Shown here: piece after piece, positions 51,990 through 60,595 of the stretch
How positions within the stretch are numbered: position 1 is the stretch's first letter
How the letters are laid out: each line of letters begins with the position of its first letter
NCBI RefSeq assembly: GCF_030818695.1
Contig: NZ_JAUTAR010000001.1
Location: forward strand, 434,001 to 498,000
Origin: Chryseobacterium sp. SORGH_AS_0447
GTDB lineage: Bacteria > Bacteroidota > Bacteroidia > Flavobacteriales > Weeksellaceae
Direction of reading: 5' to 3'
Length of the DNA stretch: 64,000 bases
The notes under the pieces: generated by a model
The model's database searches: none
The model's input: the letters and a program-made list of their open reading frames with translations, nothing else
Told to the model about the DNA's origin: nothing
Translations under genes and position numbers: made by a program

Positions 51990-52020
51990 CAAATATACGA
52001 CTTATTTAGAAATCTCCAAA
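51990..52020 (-). promoter_or_regulatory. Promoter of the tRNA-Val pair
   Basis: On minus, -33 TTTG (CAAA at 52017-52020 on plus), a 19-bp spacer and -7 TATATTTG (CAAATATA at 51990-51997). This is the best match to the Bacteroidota consensus in the window. It overlaps the last codons of folC. Confidence 0.8.
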
Positions 52021-53246
52021 TTTTTTTCTAAAAATTCTCCTACAACAAAGTTGCTTCCGCCGATAAAAATCATTTCTTCATTTCTACATTCCTCTTTTGC
52101 AGAAAGATACGCTTCCTGCACCGAATCGAAAATTTTATAAGAAATTTTTGCCTGTACCAGTAAATCTTCGTACTCCTGAGGCGGTCTTCCCCTATGGATA
52201 GCCGGTTTTGCAAAATAAAATGTGGCATTGTGAGGTAAGATCTTCATCACATCATCGATCTTCTTGTCATTCACAAAACCTAAAATAATGTGTTTGTACT
52301 TATCGATAGAATTTAACTGTGAAAAAACATATTCCAATCCGGCCTGGTTGTGCCCTGTATCGCAGATGGTAAGCGGATCTCTGGAAAATTCAAACCAACG
52401 GCCGATAAAACCGGTATTTTGATGGACATGTAAGAGTCCTTCTTTAATATTATCATCCGAAACAGGATAATGTAAGTTTTTTAACTCTTCAATTAAAGCC
52501 AGCACCACCTTGATGTTTTTCTGCTGATAGTTTCCCTTCAGATCAGATTTTAATGAGGTCTCCAATAAAGAAGCATCAATAAAAGGCGCGTGCTCATTCT
52601 CTGCTTTATCTTTAATGATTTTTTTCACCGTTTCGTTTTCATCTCCTGAAATAATGGGAGTATGAGGCTTTACAATTCCTGCTTTTTCAGCCGCAATTTC
52701 TTCAATGGTATCGCCTAAAATATTCTGATGATCCAACTGAACGTTGGTAATCGCCGAAACCAGCGGTCTGATAATATTGGTTGAATCCAGTCTCCCGCCT
52801 AAACCCACTTCAATGATGGCAAAATCAACCTGCTGCTGATAAAAATATTCGAAAGCCATAATCGTGGTAAACTCAAAAAAAGAAGGGCGGATGTCATCCG
52901 GCAGGCTTTTTAGCTTTTGAATAAAATTAAAAACAAATTCCTTATCGCAATTGTTGCCGTTTACCTTAATGCGTTCTGTAAAATCAATAAGGTGGGGAGA
53001 ATTATAAAGGCCTACTTTATATCCCGCTTCCTGCAGGACAGAAGCCAGCATGTTGCTGGAAGAACCTTTGCCGTTCGTACCTCCGATGTGGATGCATTTT
53101 ATTTTTTCCTGCGGGTTTCTAAAAAAACCGCAAAGTCTTTCAATATTATCCAGCCCGGGCTTATAGGCTTTCTGCCCGTCGGTCTGGTAATTGGGAGCCT
53201 GTACAAAAAGCCAGTCAACAGCTTCCCGGTATTGTTCCTGAGTCAT
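52002..53246 (-). CDS. folC: Bifunctional folylpolyglutamate synthase / dihydrofolate synthase
   Basis: FolC joins glutamate to dihydropteroate and extends the polyglutamate tail of folates in the cytosol. The 414-residue Mur-ligase-like protein has the P-loop IGGTNGKGSSSNML, the NSPHLIDFTERI motif and the catalytic region IIEVGLGGRLDSTN. The C-terminal domain contains CDTGHNQAGLEYVFSQL. The start at 53246 (MTQEQYREAVDWLF) fits the family. Its 3' end overlaps the tRNA-Val promoter. Confidence 0.96.
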   Translation of the reverse strand: MTQEQYREAVDWLFVQAPNYQTDGQKAYKPGLDNIERLCGFFRNPQEKIKCIHIGGTNGKGSSSNMLASVLQEAGYKVGLYNSPHLIDFTERIKVNGNNCDKEFVFNFIQKLKSLPDDIRPSFFEFTTIMAFEYFYQQQVDFAIIEVGLGGRLDSTNIIRPLVSAITNVQLDHQNILGDTIEEIAAEKAGIVKPHTPIISGDENETVKKIIKDKAENEHAPFIDASLLETSLKSDLKGNYQQKNIKVVLALIEELKNLHYPVSDDNIKEGLLHVHQNTGFIGRWFEFSRDPLTICDTGHNQAGLEYVFSQLNSIDKYKHIILGFVNDKKIDDVMKILPHNATFYFAKPAIHRGRPPQEYEDLLVQAKISYKIFDSVQEAYLSAKEECRNEEMIFIGGSNFVVGEFLEKNLEISK

Positions 53247-53334
53247 GATACAAAATTCTCAAAAGTTTTTTAAAAAGAAATACTAAAGTGTAACTTTTTT
53301 ATATTTACTTCGTCTAATAGGGAAAAATATTTCT

Positions 53335-54675
53335 ATGAAAAGAGTTTTGACTATTGTTTTGGGATTAACGTGCCTGGCTGTCAATGCCCAGAAAAAATGG
53401 TCTTTGAGAGAGTGCATGGATTATGCGACCGAGCATAATCTTCAGGTGATCCAAAATGAATATTCAAAACAGGTGCAGGATCTCAACCTTAAAATTGCGA
53501 AAAAGAATTACCTTCCGTCCGTTTCGGCAAATGTCGGAAATACGGTGAGCTTTGGGCAAACCTCTTTCGGTACAGGAAGTTTAAGGAACGATCGTTTCAG
53601 CAACAGTGCCAATCTGGGTGCGGATATTTTGGTTTTTAATTACGGAAGATTAGAGAAAACGGTAAGAAAAACAGAATTTGATGTAGAAGCCAGCCAGTAC
53701 GATATTGAAACGATTAAGAATGATATTTCACTCCAGATTGCCCAGCAATATTTAACAACATTACTCAATAAAGAAATTGTAAAAATTTCGCAGGCTGCCG
53801 TAGAAAATGCCCAGAAGCAGTATGACCGATCAAAAATCACGACAGAAGTTGGAACAACTGCCCAGACGGTACTGGCCGAGGCCGAAGCAGGGCTTGCACG
53901 AGAAAAACAAAACCTGAAAACGGCAGAAATTAATGTGGGAAGGAGCTTATTTGCATTGGCTCAGCTTTTACAGCTTCAGGAATATAAAGATTTTGATGTG
54001 GAAAATGTCGATATTCCGGATCAGCTTGCTCCTCAACTGAAAGGAGTAGATGAAGTGCTGGCGACCGCTTATGAAAATCAGCCTCAGATCAAAGCAGCAG
54101 AAAGCCGGATCAAATCGGCGGTTGTCCAAACCGAAATTAATAAGACCGCTTTTTGGCCTACTTTGACGGCAAGTGTAGGAATTGGATCTTTCTATAACAA
54201 TCTGTTGAATACCAATAATACCGGATCATCACTTTTCTACGTACAAGAGCAGGGATTCTTTTCCCAATATAAAGACAATTTTGGCCAGCAGGCGGCTGTA
54301 TCTTTAAATATCCCGATTTTTAATAAAGGAATCACAAAACTTCAGGTAGAGCAATCAAAAGTAAATGAGAATATCGCAAAAGTTACGCTGCAGCAACAGA
54401 GGCAGGTGATCCGCGAAAATGTTCAGAAGGCACAGTTTGATGTAGATGCCAATTATGAAATTTACTTGTCTGCCGTTCAGGCCGAAAAAAGTACCAAGCT
54501 GGCACTGGACTTTGCAGATAAAAGCTATGCCGCAGGAAGATCAACGATCTATGATGTGAACATTGCAAGAAACAACTACGCCAATGCCCAGGGATCTGTG
54601 GCACAGGCCAAATATAATTATGTTTTCAGTCTTAAATTGCTGAATTTCTACGCAGGAATTCCGTTGAGTTTATAA
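53335..54675 (+). CDS. TolC-family outer-membrane efflux protein
   Basis: A 446-residue protein with a signal peptide (MKRVLTIVLGLTCLAVNAQ). It has the two-fold TolC layout: long helices with heptad spacing (LNLKIAKKNYLPSVSANVG; then in the second half IKAAESRIKSAVVQTEINK). TolC proteins form trimeric outer-membrane channels for RND or ABC exporters. No pump or adaptor gene lies next to it here. It is followed after 2 nt by the SprT-like gene. Confidence 0.88.
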   Translation: MKRVLTIVLGLTCLAVNAQKKWSLRECMDYATEHNLQVIQNEYSKQVQDLNLKIAKKNYLPSVSANVGNTVSFGQTSFGTGSLRNDRFSNSANLGADILVFNYGRLEKTVRKTEFDVEASQYDIETIKNDISLQIAQQYLTTLLNKEIVKISQAAVENAQKQYDRSKITTEVGTTAQTVLAEAEAGLAREKQNLKTAEINVGRSLFALAQLLQLQEYKDFDVENVDIPDQLAPQLKGVDEVLATAYENQPQIKAAESRIKSAVVQTEINKTAFWPTLTASVGIGSFYNNLLNTNNTGSSLFYVQEQGFFSQYKDNFGQQAAVSLNIPIFNKGITKLQVEQSKVNENIAKVTLQQQRQVIRENVQKAQFDVDANYEIYLSAVQAEKSTKLALDFADKSYAAGRSTIYDVNIARNNYANAQGSVAQAKYNYVFSLKLLNFYAGIPLSL

Positions 54676-54677
54676 AA

Positions 54678-55268
54678 ATGTCAATCCAAACCCTAGAAAA
54701 ATACTTACCTCAAAATACCCTTCAATATTTAAAGATATGGTTTGCAGATTATTACATCCATATTAAAATAACGCGTAACCGGGATTCAAAACTGGGTGAT
54801 TATCGGAAGCTTCCTGATAACTCGCATGAAATTACCCTCAATTCTACATTGGTTCCGCAGCTTTTTTTCTTTGTATTAACCCATGAGCTTGCGCATCTTA
54901 TTGCATTCGAAAAGTACGGGCGGAGAATTTTGCCGCATGGCAACGAATGGAAAGACACCTTTAGGAAGATGCTGTTGCAGAGTCTTGAAGTATACGAAGA
55001 AGATTTAAGGCCAATTATCATAAAATTTTCAAAATCTCCGAAAGCCAATTTTATGGCCAGCCCCGAGCTGGTAAAATATTTTCATATTGAAAAGCAGGAT
55101 GATAAACTCGTTTTTATCGAGACCTTACAGAAAGGGGATTTTTTTATTTACCGAAATGAAAAGTATGTTTTAGAGGGTCTGATTAAAAAAAACTATCTTT
55201 GTAAACACCTGGCTACGGGAAGAAAGTATTCTTTCAAACCATTGGCAAGGGTAGAAAAATATACTTAA
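54678..55268 (+). CDS. SprT-like metalloprotease-domain protein
   Basis: A 196-residue cytosolic protein with the zinc motif THELAHLIAFEKYG (HExxH) and a third ligand His probably in LPHGNEWK, the SprT-like arrangement. The C-terminal part contains LCKHLATGRKYSFKPL, a possible zinc-ribbon remnant with one cysteine. In eukaryotes the fold acts in DNA-protein crosslink repair; the bacterial role is unclear. Its start is 2 nt after the TolC-family stop, and manC follows 2 nt after its own stop, so all three are co-transcribed. Confidence 0.85.
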   Translation: MSIQTLEKYLPQNTLQYLKIWFADYYIHIKITRNRDSKLGDYRKLPDNSHEITLNSTLVPQLFFFVLTHELAHLIAFEKYGRRILPHGNEWKDTFRKMLLQSLEVYEEDLRPIIIKFSKSPKANFMASPELVKYFHIEKQDDKLVFIETLQKGDFFIYRNEKYVLEGLIKKNYLCKHLATGRKYSFKPLARVEKYT

Positions 55269-55270
55269 GA

Positions 55271-56356
55271 ATGTTACAATCAGATAGATATTGTGTAATT
55301 ATGGCAGGAGGAATCGGCAGCAGATTCTGGCCTATGAGTACACAGAAATTTCCGAAGCAGTTTCAGGACATTTTAGGAGTCGGGCGTACCATGATTCAGC
55401 AGACCTATGACAGAATCAGTAAAATTATTCCCAACGAAAATATATTTGTCATTACCAATAAAGAGTATGTGGAGCTTTCGCATCAGCAGCTTCCAGAAAT
55501 CCCACAGGATAATATCGTAGGAGAACCGTTGCTGAAGAATACTGCGCCCTGCAATCTTTATATGGCGAACAAAATTGCCGGAATTAATCCGAATGCAACA
55601 ATGATCGTGTTACCGGCGGATCATTTGATTTTAAAAGAAGAAACCTTTCTTGAAAAAGTAAAGCTGGCTTTTGATATTGCCTCTGACAACGAATACCTTA
55701 TTACATTGGGAATTACTCCGACAAGGCCGGATACAGGCTACGGATACATTCAGTTTGTCGATAAGCATGATTCTGAATATTATAAAGTAAAAACGTTTAC
55801 GGAAAAGCCCATTCTTGAAATTGCAAAAAGTTTTCTTGAAAGCGGTGATTTTCTTTGGAATGCCGGAATTTTTATCTGGAATGTTAAAAGCATCCATCAC
55901 GCTTTTGAAACCTATCTTCCTGAAATGACCCAGCATTTTATGGCTTGTGAGTATAATGCAGGCAGTGAAAAAGACTGTATCGAACTCATTTATCCGAAAG
56001 TTCAGAAAATTTCTATCGACAACGGAATTCTGGAAAAAGCGACGAATGTCTATGTCATTCCAGCCGATCTGGGATGGAGCGATCTCGGAACCTGGACTTC
56101 CGTATACGAGAATGCAGACAAAGATGAAAATTTTAATGCTTTAAAAGCCAAGCAGCCTATTCTCACCTATAATGCAAAAGGAAATGTTATACGGATGAAA
56201 AGCAATAATAAAGCAGTGATTATCGATGGATTGGAAAATTACATTATCGTAGATACGGATAAAGCCTTGCTGATCTGCCCCAGAGATCATGATCAACTGA
56301 TAAAAGATTATGTGCTCGATCTGAAAAACCTTAAGAAAGGAGATCGGTTCATATAA
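55271..56356 (+). CDS. manC: Mannose-1-phosphate guanylyltransferase
   Basis: The enzyme makes GDP-mannose from mannose 1-phosphate and GTP, a precursor for surface polysaccharides and fucose sugars. The 361-residue product is the short form with only the nucleotidyltransferase domain. It shows VIMAGGIGSRFWPMS, the FPKQFQ loop and FTEKP. Also present are WNAGIFIWNVKS and the late SDLGTWTSVYE. The isomerase domain of the long ManC/AlgA form is absent. The start at 55271 is a Met just after the SprT-like stop. Confidence 0.93.
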   Translation: MLQSDRYCVIMAGGIGSRFWPMSTQKFPKQFQDILGVGRTMIQQTYDRISKIIPNENIFVITNKEYVELSHQQLPEIPQDNIVGEPLLKNTAPCNLYMANKIAGINPNATMIVLPADHLILKEETFLEKVKLAFDIASDNEYLITLGITPTRPDTGYGYIQFVDKHDSEYYKVKTFTEKPILEIAKSFLESGDFLWNAGIFIWNVKSIHHAFETYLPEMTQHFMACEYNAGSEKDCIELIYPKVQKISIDNGILEKATNVYVIPADLGWSDLGTWTSVYENADKDENFNALKAKQPILTYNAKGNVIRMKSNNKAVIIDGLENYIIVDTDKALLICPRDHDQLIKDYVLDLKNLKKGDRFI

Positions 56357-56388
56357 AATAATCCGCGGGTTTTCTGCGTTCTTTTACT

Positions 56389-57066
56389 ATGTTTAAACTT
56401 ACCACCAAATTTCATATTGTTATTTTTCTGTTTTTGGGATTTCTTGTATTTTCTCAGGAAAAAAAGCAGTTTTCCAGTGTTTCGGGCCTCTTACAGAGAA
56501 TTGTTCCGAATATGAAGATCGATTCCTGGCTATTGGTTCATAAAAGCTATGGCAAGGATAATGTTTTAAAGCAGGTAGGCACAGTAAAAGATTATAGCTC
56601 TCCATCTTCAGGATTTAATATCGGAATTGCAGAAGAGGATGAGTTTTATTACATTGTATATTCGGCGGGAGGAAAGACTGAATACGTTACCGATCTTGAC
56701 GGACTAAAAAGGTTTATCGGTAAGGCGGATGATGTTCAGGAAGCGGCAGTTCTTGCCGCGACAGACGGATATATTATCGATGAAGAATTCAAAGATATGG
56801 CCGGCAATTATTACGAAGATAAGTCAAACTATTATCTGGATCTGGGAAAGCTAACCTCAACGGAATGCCCTTATCAGAAAAAACATTACACTTTAACGGT
56901 CGGTAAATCTTCAGGAACCATTACCGATGTAAAAGACAACGGTGCTTATATAGAGCTCTATAATAAGAAATGCACCAACAACCCGAGGCTTTTAAAAATC
57001 GAGAAAAAAGAAGAACCAAAAGATGAGCCCAAAAAGAAACCTTCAAGATCCGCAAAAAGGCGCTGA
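56389..57066 (+). CDS. Exported protein of unknown function
   Basis: A 225-residue protein with a signal peptide (MFKLTTKFHIVIFLFLGFLVFSQ). The mature part is mixed, with two cysteines (STECPYQKKH and NKKCTNNPR) and a very basic tail (KKPSRSAKRR). No family recognised. It is 32 nt after manC, and its 3' end overlaps the next gene by 44 nt in another frame. Confidence 0.7.
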   Translation: MFKLTTKFHIVIFLFLGFLVFSQEKKQFSSVSGLLQRIVPNMKIDSWLLVHKSYGKDNVLKQVGTVKDYSSPSSGFNIGIAEEDEFYYIVYSAGGKTEYVTDLDGLKRFIGKADDVQEAAVLAATDGYIIDEEFKDMAGNYYEDKSNYYLDLGKLTSTECPYQKKHYTLTVGKSSGTITDVKDNGAYIELYNKKCTNNPRLLKIEKKEEPKDEPKKKPSRSAKRR

Positions 57067-57568
57067 TTTCTATGAAACAGAACGTCTGATTCTCCGCCCG
57101 ATGTCTTTGGAAGATGCCGAATTTATCCTGGATCTATACAGCAGGCCGAAATTTATTCAATTTATTGGAAACCGCAATCTGAAGACGGTTGCCGATGCGG
57201 AAGACTATATCAGAAACAGATTTCTTTCTCAATTTAAGAAATTGGGCTACGGAAATTATGTGATGATTACAAAAGAAGGAAACCATAAGATCGGCGGAGT
57301 GGGAATTTTCGAAAGAGAAGGGTTGGATGTCGTCGATATCGGGTTTTCTTTACTGGACGAATTTGAAGGAAAAGGGTATGCCTATGAAGCAGCTTCAAAG
57401 ATAAAATCGGTCGGAATGGATGAATTCGGCTTAACCAAAATTTCCGCGATCACCACACAAGATAACTTCTCTTCTCAAAAATTAATTGAAAAGCTAGGTT
57501 TACAATTCCGAAAACTGATTACCATTCCAAACGATACGGAGGAATTAAGGTATTATGAAACGGAATAA
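57023..57568 (+). CDS. GNAT-family N-acetyltransferase
   Basis: A 181-residue acetyltransferase of the RimJ/RimL type: YETERLILRPMSLEDAEFI at the N-terminus, then GGVGIFEREGLDVVDIGFSL. LDEFEGKGYAYEAASKI (acetyl-CoA loop) and SSQKLIEKLGLQ follow. The substrate may be a protein N-terminus or an amino acid. The only Met before the conserved part is at 57023, so the gene overlaps its upstream neighbour by 44 nt, which suggests coupling. Confidence 0.88.
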   Translation: MSPKRNLQDPQKGADFYETERLILRPMSLEDAEFILDLYSRPKFIQFIGNRNLKTVADAEDYIRNRFLSQFKKLGYGNYVMITKEGNHKIGGVGIFEREGLDVVDIGFSLLDEFEGKGYAYEAASKIKSVGMDEFGLTKISAITTQDNFSSQKLIEKLGLQFRKLITIPNDTEELRYYETE

Positions 57569-57637
57569 TTTTATTTACTGCCTGAAAATAATCTTTTAAT
57601 TTTGTTTTCCGGCTTTGTATAGTAAACCGGAATCAGA

Positions 57638-58087
57638 TTATGCTTCCAGGATCTGGGCCGCATGATCTTTCGTCTTCACTTTATCAATCACCTGGGTACA
57701 GATTCCGTTTTCATCAAAAACAAAAGTCGTTCTAACGATTCCCATAAATTCCCTGCCCATAAATTTTTTCAGCTGCCATACCCCGAATTTTTCGATGATG
57801 TCGCGGTTTTCATCAGCGATAATATCAAATGGCAGTTCAAATTTGGTACTGAAACTTTTCTGGCTTTTCACAGGATCAGCGCTCACGCCCAACAGTTGGA
57901 ATCCCTGGCTTTTCAGCTCCGAGTAATGATCCCGTAGATTACAGGCTTCCGCAGTACATCCGGGTGTATTGGCTTTAGGATAGAAAAAAACCACCAGCTT
58001 TTTGCCGATGAATGATTTTGAATCTATCGTAGCACCGTCCTGATTTGTTCCTTCAAATTGTGGCAATTTATCTCCGATTTTCAACAT
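57638..58087 (-). CDS. bcp: Thioredoxin-dependent thiol peroxidase (Bcp-type peroxiredoxin)
   Basis: The 149-residue peroxiredoxin reduces hydroperoxides using thioredoxin. FFYPKANTPGCTAEACNLRD carries the peroxidatic Cys and the resolving Cys five residues on, the Bcp/PrxQ pattern. LLGVSADPVKSQKSF and GVWQLKKFMGREFMGI are also conserved. It is divergent from nth, with the start codons 34 bp apart. Confidence 0.95.
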   Translation of the reverse strand: MLKIGDKLPQFEGTNQDGATIDSKSFIGKKLVVFFYPKANTPGCTAEACNLRDHYSELKSQGFQLLGVSADPVKSQKSFSTKFELPFDIIADENRDIIEKFGVWQLKKFMGREFMGIVRTTFVFDENGICTQVIDKVKTKDHAAQILEA

Positions 58088-58120
58088 AATGATTTATTTT
58101 TGTTCAAATTTAATAGTTAC

Positions 58121-58741
58121 ATGACAAAAAAGCAAAGAGCCGAAACCGTTCTTACAGAATTGGAAAAATTATATCCGCAGGTGCCTGTACCACTCGACCA
58201 TACCGATCCGTTTACGCTATTGGTTGCGGTCGCCCTTTCTGCGCAGACTACGGATAAAAAGGTGAATCAGGTAACGCCCGAGCTTTTCCGGGTCGCCGGA
58301 ACACCCCAAAGGATGGCGCGTCTGGAAGTTTTTGAAATCAAAGAACTGATTAAAGAGATCGGGCTTTCCAACCAGAAGGCTAAAAATCTGAAAAGAATGG
58401 CCGAGCTGCTGCTGGAAAAACATGATGGAGTAGTGCCTCAAACTTATGAAGAACTGGAAGCATTACCGGGCGTGGGACATAAAACCGCCTCTGTAGTGAT
58501 GAGCCAGGCTTTCGGATTTCCTGCTTTTCCGGTAGATACGCATATTCATCGCTTGATGACAAAGTGGAAGCTGACTTCGGGTAAAAATGTGGTGGAAACA
58601 GAAAAAGATGCAAAATCCCTCTGGCCGGCTACTGCCTGGAATAAGCTGCACCTTCAGATCATTTACTACGGCAGGGAATATTCTCCGGCCCGTGGAAGCG
58701 GAGAAAAGGATTTCATTACCAAAATGCTGTTCGAAAAATAG
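58121..58741 (+). CDS. nth: Endonuclease III homologue without Fe-S cluster ligands
   Basis: A 206-residue DNA glycosylase/AP lyase for oxidised pyrimidines. The helix-hairpin-helix carries the catalytic lysine in LPGVGHKTASVV, and the essential Asp is in PVDTHIHRLM. The usual C-terminal C-x6-C-x2-C-x5-C [4Fe-4S] motif is missing: the tail reads YYGREYSPARGSGEKDF with no cysteine. Start at 58121 (MTKKQRAETVL) is chosen over 58058, whose extra 21 residues overlap the divergent bcp. Confidence 0.92.
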   Translation: MTKKQRAETVLTELEKLYPQVPVPLDHTDPFTLLVAVALSAQTTDKKVNQVTPELFRVAGTPQRMARLEVFEIKELIKEIGLSNQKAKNLKRMAELLLEKHDGVVPQTYEELEALPGVGHKTASVVMSQAFGFPAFPVDTHIHRLMTKWKLTSGKNVVETEKDAKSLWPATAWNKLHLQIIYYGREYSPARGSGEKDFITKMLFEK

Positions 58742-58796
58742 TTACTTTCTTCTGCAGCAATCTGAAACAATCTTAAAGGTTGCCTGAAGGGTATGG

Positions 58797-59243
58797 CTAT
58801 TCAACATCCAGCAGCCTACGGTGATAATTGATCTGCCCCAGGTGATAGCCCAAATGCCCGAAAAGATGAATCAGGAAATATCCTGTCGTCATTTTGTATC
58901 CTAACGATTCCAGAGGAAATTCTTGTTCAAGATCTGCTGCGGACAATTTTTCCAGTGAGCGGTTTATGGTCTCAATGGTGCTGTCAATTTGCCCGATCAA
59001 TTCCGTTCTGGGAATATCCTTCTGCGAAAATTCCAGCTCCCTGTTTCTTACATAGTCTGAATTTCCAAGAATTGCGCCGACAAAATGATTGAGGTTTCCG
59101 ACAAGGTGAAGGCAAAGATTCCCTGCGGAATTTGAAATATTTTTGTCTATTTGCCAGATTACCTCTTCATTCCGGTACGCTTCTATTTCTGTTTTTAATT
59201 TTGTTAAATCCCTGACGAAAAGAGATTGCAGACTTTGTATCAT
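58797..59243 (-). CDS. DinB-family protein
   Basis: A 148-residue four-helix-bundle protein of the DinB/YfiT type. Metal-ligand histidines are seen in LCLHLVGNLNHFVGAIL and in the C-terminal FLIHLFGHLGYHLGQINYHR. Members act as thiol-dependent transferases or have unknown roles. It lies 9 nt downstream of the exported protein gene at 59253. Confidence 0.88.
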   Translation of the reverse strand: MIQSLQSLFVRDLTKLKTEIEAYRNEEVIWQIDKNISNSAGNLCLHLVGNLNHFVGAILGNSDYVRNRELEFSQKDIPRTELIGQIDSTIETINRSLEKLSAADLEQEFPLESLGYKMTTGYFLIHLFGHLGYHLGQINYHRRLLDVE

Positions 59244-59252
59244 ATTGTATAT

Positions 59253-60125
59253 TTATTGATTTTTTAAAGCTAAAATTGTGTCGTAAAGTTTGCGGAGTCC
59301 TCTGGTTCCCATTCCTCCGTAATCTCGTATGGTTTTCACTTTTAAATGATCATAAGTAACCTTCAGATGGGTAGTTCCTGCATCGGAATAAGATACATTG
59401 TACTCGTCATGAAGATTTTCAAAATCAATATAATTTAACAGGTCAATAATTTCTTTAAACTTCTCTTTTGAAAGCTTGGAAGAATAAACGTGGGAATGAT
59501 CATCTTTAGTAACCGTCCAGGCGATATCCCGGTTTGAGACTATTTCTATTTTGGTATTGGAATTAATCCAGTGCGAGCCTCCCATTTCAAATTCTATTTC
59601 TAAAATATGATGTCTTTGGACATCAGGATTTTCTTCAATAAAACTCCCGTTCTTGTAAATCAACCCTTGTTTTATTAATTTACTCAGATTTCCATATCGA
59701 TCAAGTATTTTTATGCTGTAATATGTTATCTTATTATTGTTTGGTATAGCAAAAGAGCACTGCTCGTAAAGATTACCCATGCTTAAATTTTTCAATTCAA
59801 AAGAATTACCGGTGTCTAGGATGTAAACCGTTTCAGGTCCATTATAAGTATTTCTTGTTATCAGCAGATCTGTTAATCCATTAAGATCAAAATCGGCTTT
59901 CCACCAGGCTTTTTGCGGTTTTAAACTGTCGTTGATCACATTACAGTACCAGTCGTACTTAAGTTTATCTTCCAGACTCAAACGATAATTAATTTTATTT
60001 TTTTCATTATTAACAAAATTTTCAACATCTTCTGCTGTTATCAATGAGTCAATGCGGTTAAATTTTTGAGATTTAACATTCGATAAAAGACACAAAAATA
60101 GAATGGCAAAAAACAGTCTGTTCAT
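59253..60125 (-). CDS. Exported protein with VCBS-like segment
   Basis: A 290-residue exported protein (signal peptide MNRLFFAILFLCLLSNVKSQ, start at 60125 rather than 60155). The N-terminal half has DFDLNGLTDLLITRN, a DxNGxxDL pattern like VCBS or FG-GAP repeats. The C-terminal half (about 175-290, ending GGMGTRGLRKLYDTILAL) is strand-rich and recalls the DUF6438 type, with moderate confidence. It is transcribed with the DinB-family gene. Confidence 0.7.
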   Translation of the reverse strand: MNRLFFAILFLCLLSNVKSQKFNRIDSLITAEDVENFVNNEKNKINYRLSLEDKLKYDWYCNVINDSLKPQKAWWKADFDLNGLTDLLITRNTYNGPETVYILDTGNSFELKNLSMGNLYEQCSFAIPNNNKITYYSIKILDRYGNLSKLIKQGLIYKNGSFIEENPDVQRHHILEIEFEMGGSHWINSNTKIEIVSNRDIAWTVTKDDHSHVYSSKLSKEKFKEIIDLLNYIDFENLHDEYNVSYSDAGTTHLKVTYDHLKVKTIRDYGGMGTRGLRKLYDTILALKNQ

Positions 60126-60179
60126 AATTAAGTGTAAAGCTAAACAAAAAGCCACGATTTACTTCGTGGCTTTCCTTTT

Positions 60180-60569
60180 TTAATGAGGAATTTCTTCCGT
60201 TAAAATTTCATTTCCGGCTTTGTCATAATACATGCAGGTATATGCATTAAGATCAACGATCCATTTTTCAACTCCAGTTGCGGCGCAGTCTTCACAAAAC
60301 TTCATATAATCCGTTTCCCCTTTCTGGTGGCTTTTCAACTGCCGTATAAATGTATCTTGATCCGTTTCATCGGCGACGGTCAGCTCAGCATATCTGGGCT
60401 GTGATTTCGTCCTGAAACCGTTTTCTCCGAAATATTCGGTATGGCTGTCTTTCACCCAGGTTTCGAAAGACTGTACGCCGAGTTGTTTTATTTCTTCAAT
60501 ATAATCCGGAAAATCGGCTCCGGATTTTACTTTAGCATGTGCGGTTTCAATTTGTTCTACGGTAAACAT
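60180..60569 (-). CDS. DUF1398 family protein
   Basis: A 129-residue cytosolic protein: MFTVEQIETAHAKVKSGADF at the start, then IEEIKQLGVQSFETWVKDSH and DYMKFCEDCAATGVEKWIVD, which match DUF1398 (YbcV-like). The start at 60569 is chosen; longer frames read through sequence that overlaps the DUF885 gene. Role unknown. Confidence 0.82.
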   Translation of the reverse strand: MFTVEQIETAHAKVKSGADFPDYIEEIKQLGVQSFETWVKDSHTEYFGENGFRTKSQPRYAELTVADETDQDTFIRQLKSHQKGETDYMKFCEDCAATGVEKWIVDLNAYTCMYYDKAGNEILTEEIPH

Positions 60570-60595
60570 CTGTTTATGAGTTATTAGTAATAAAA

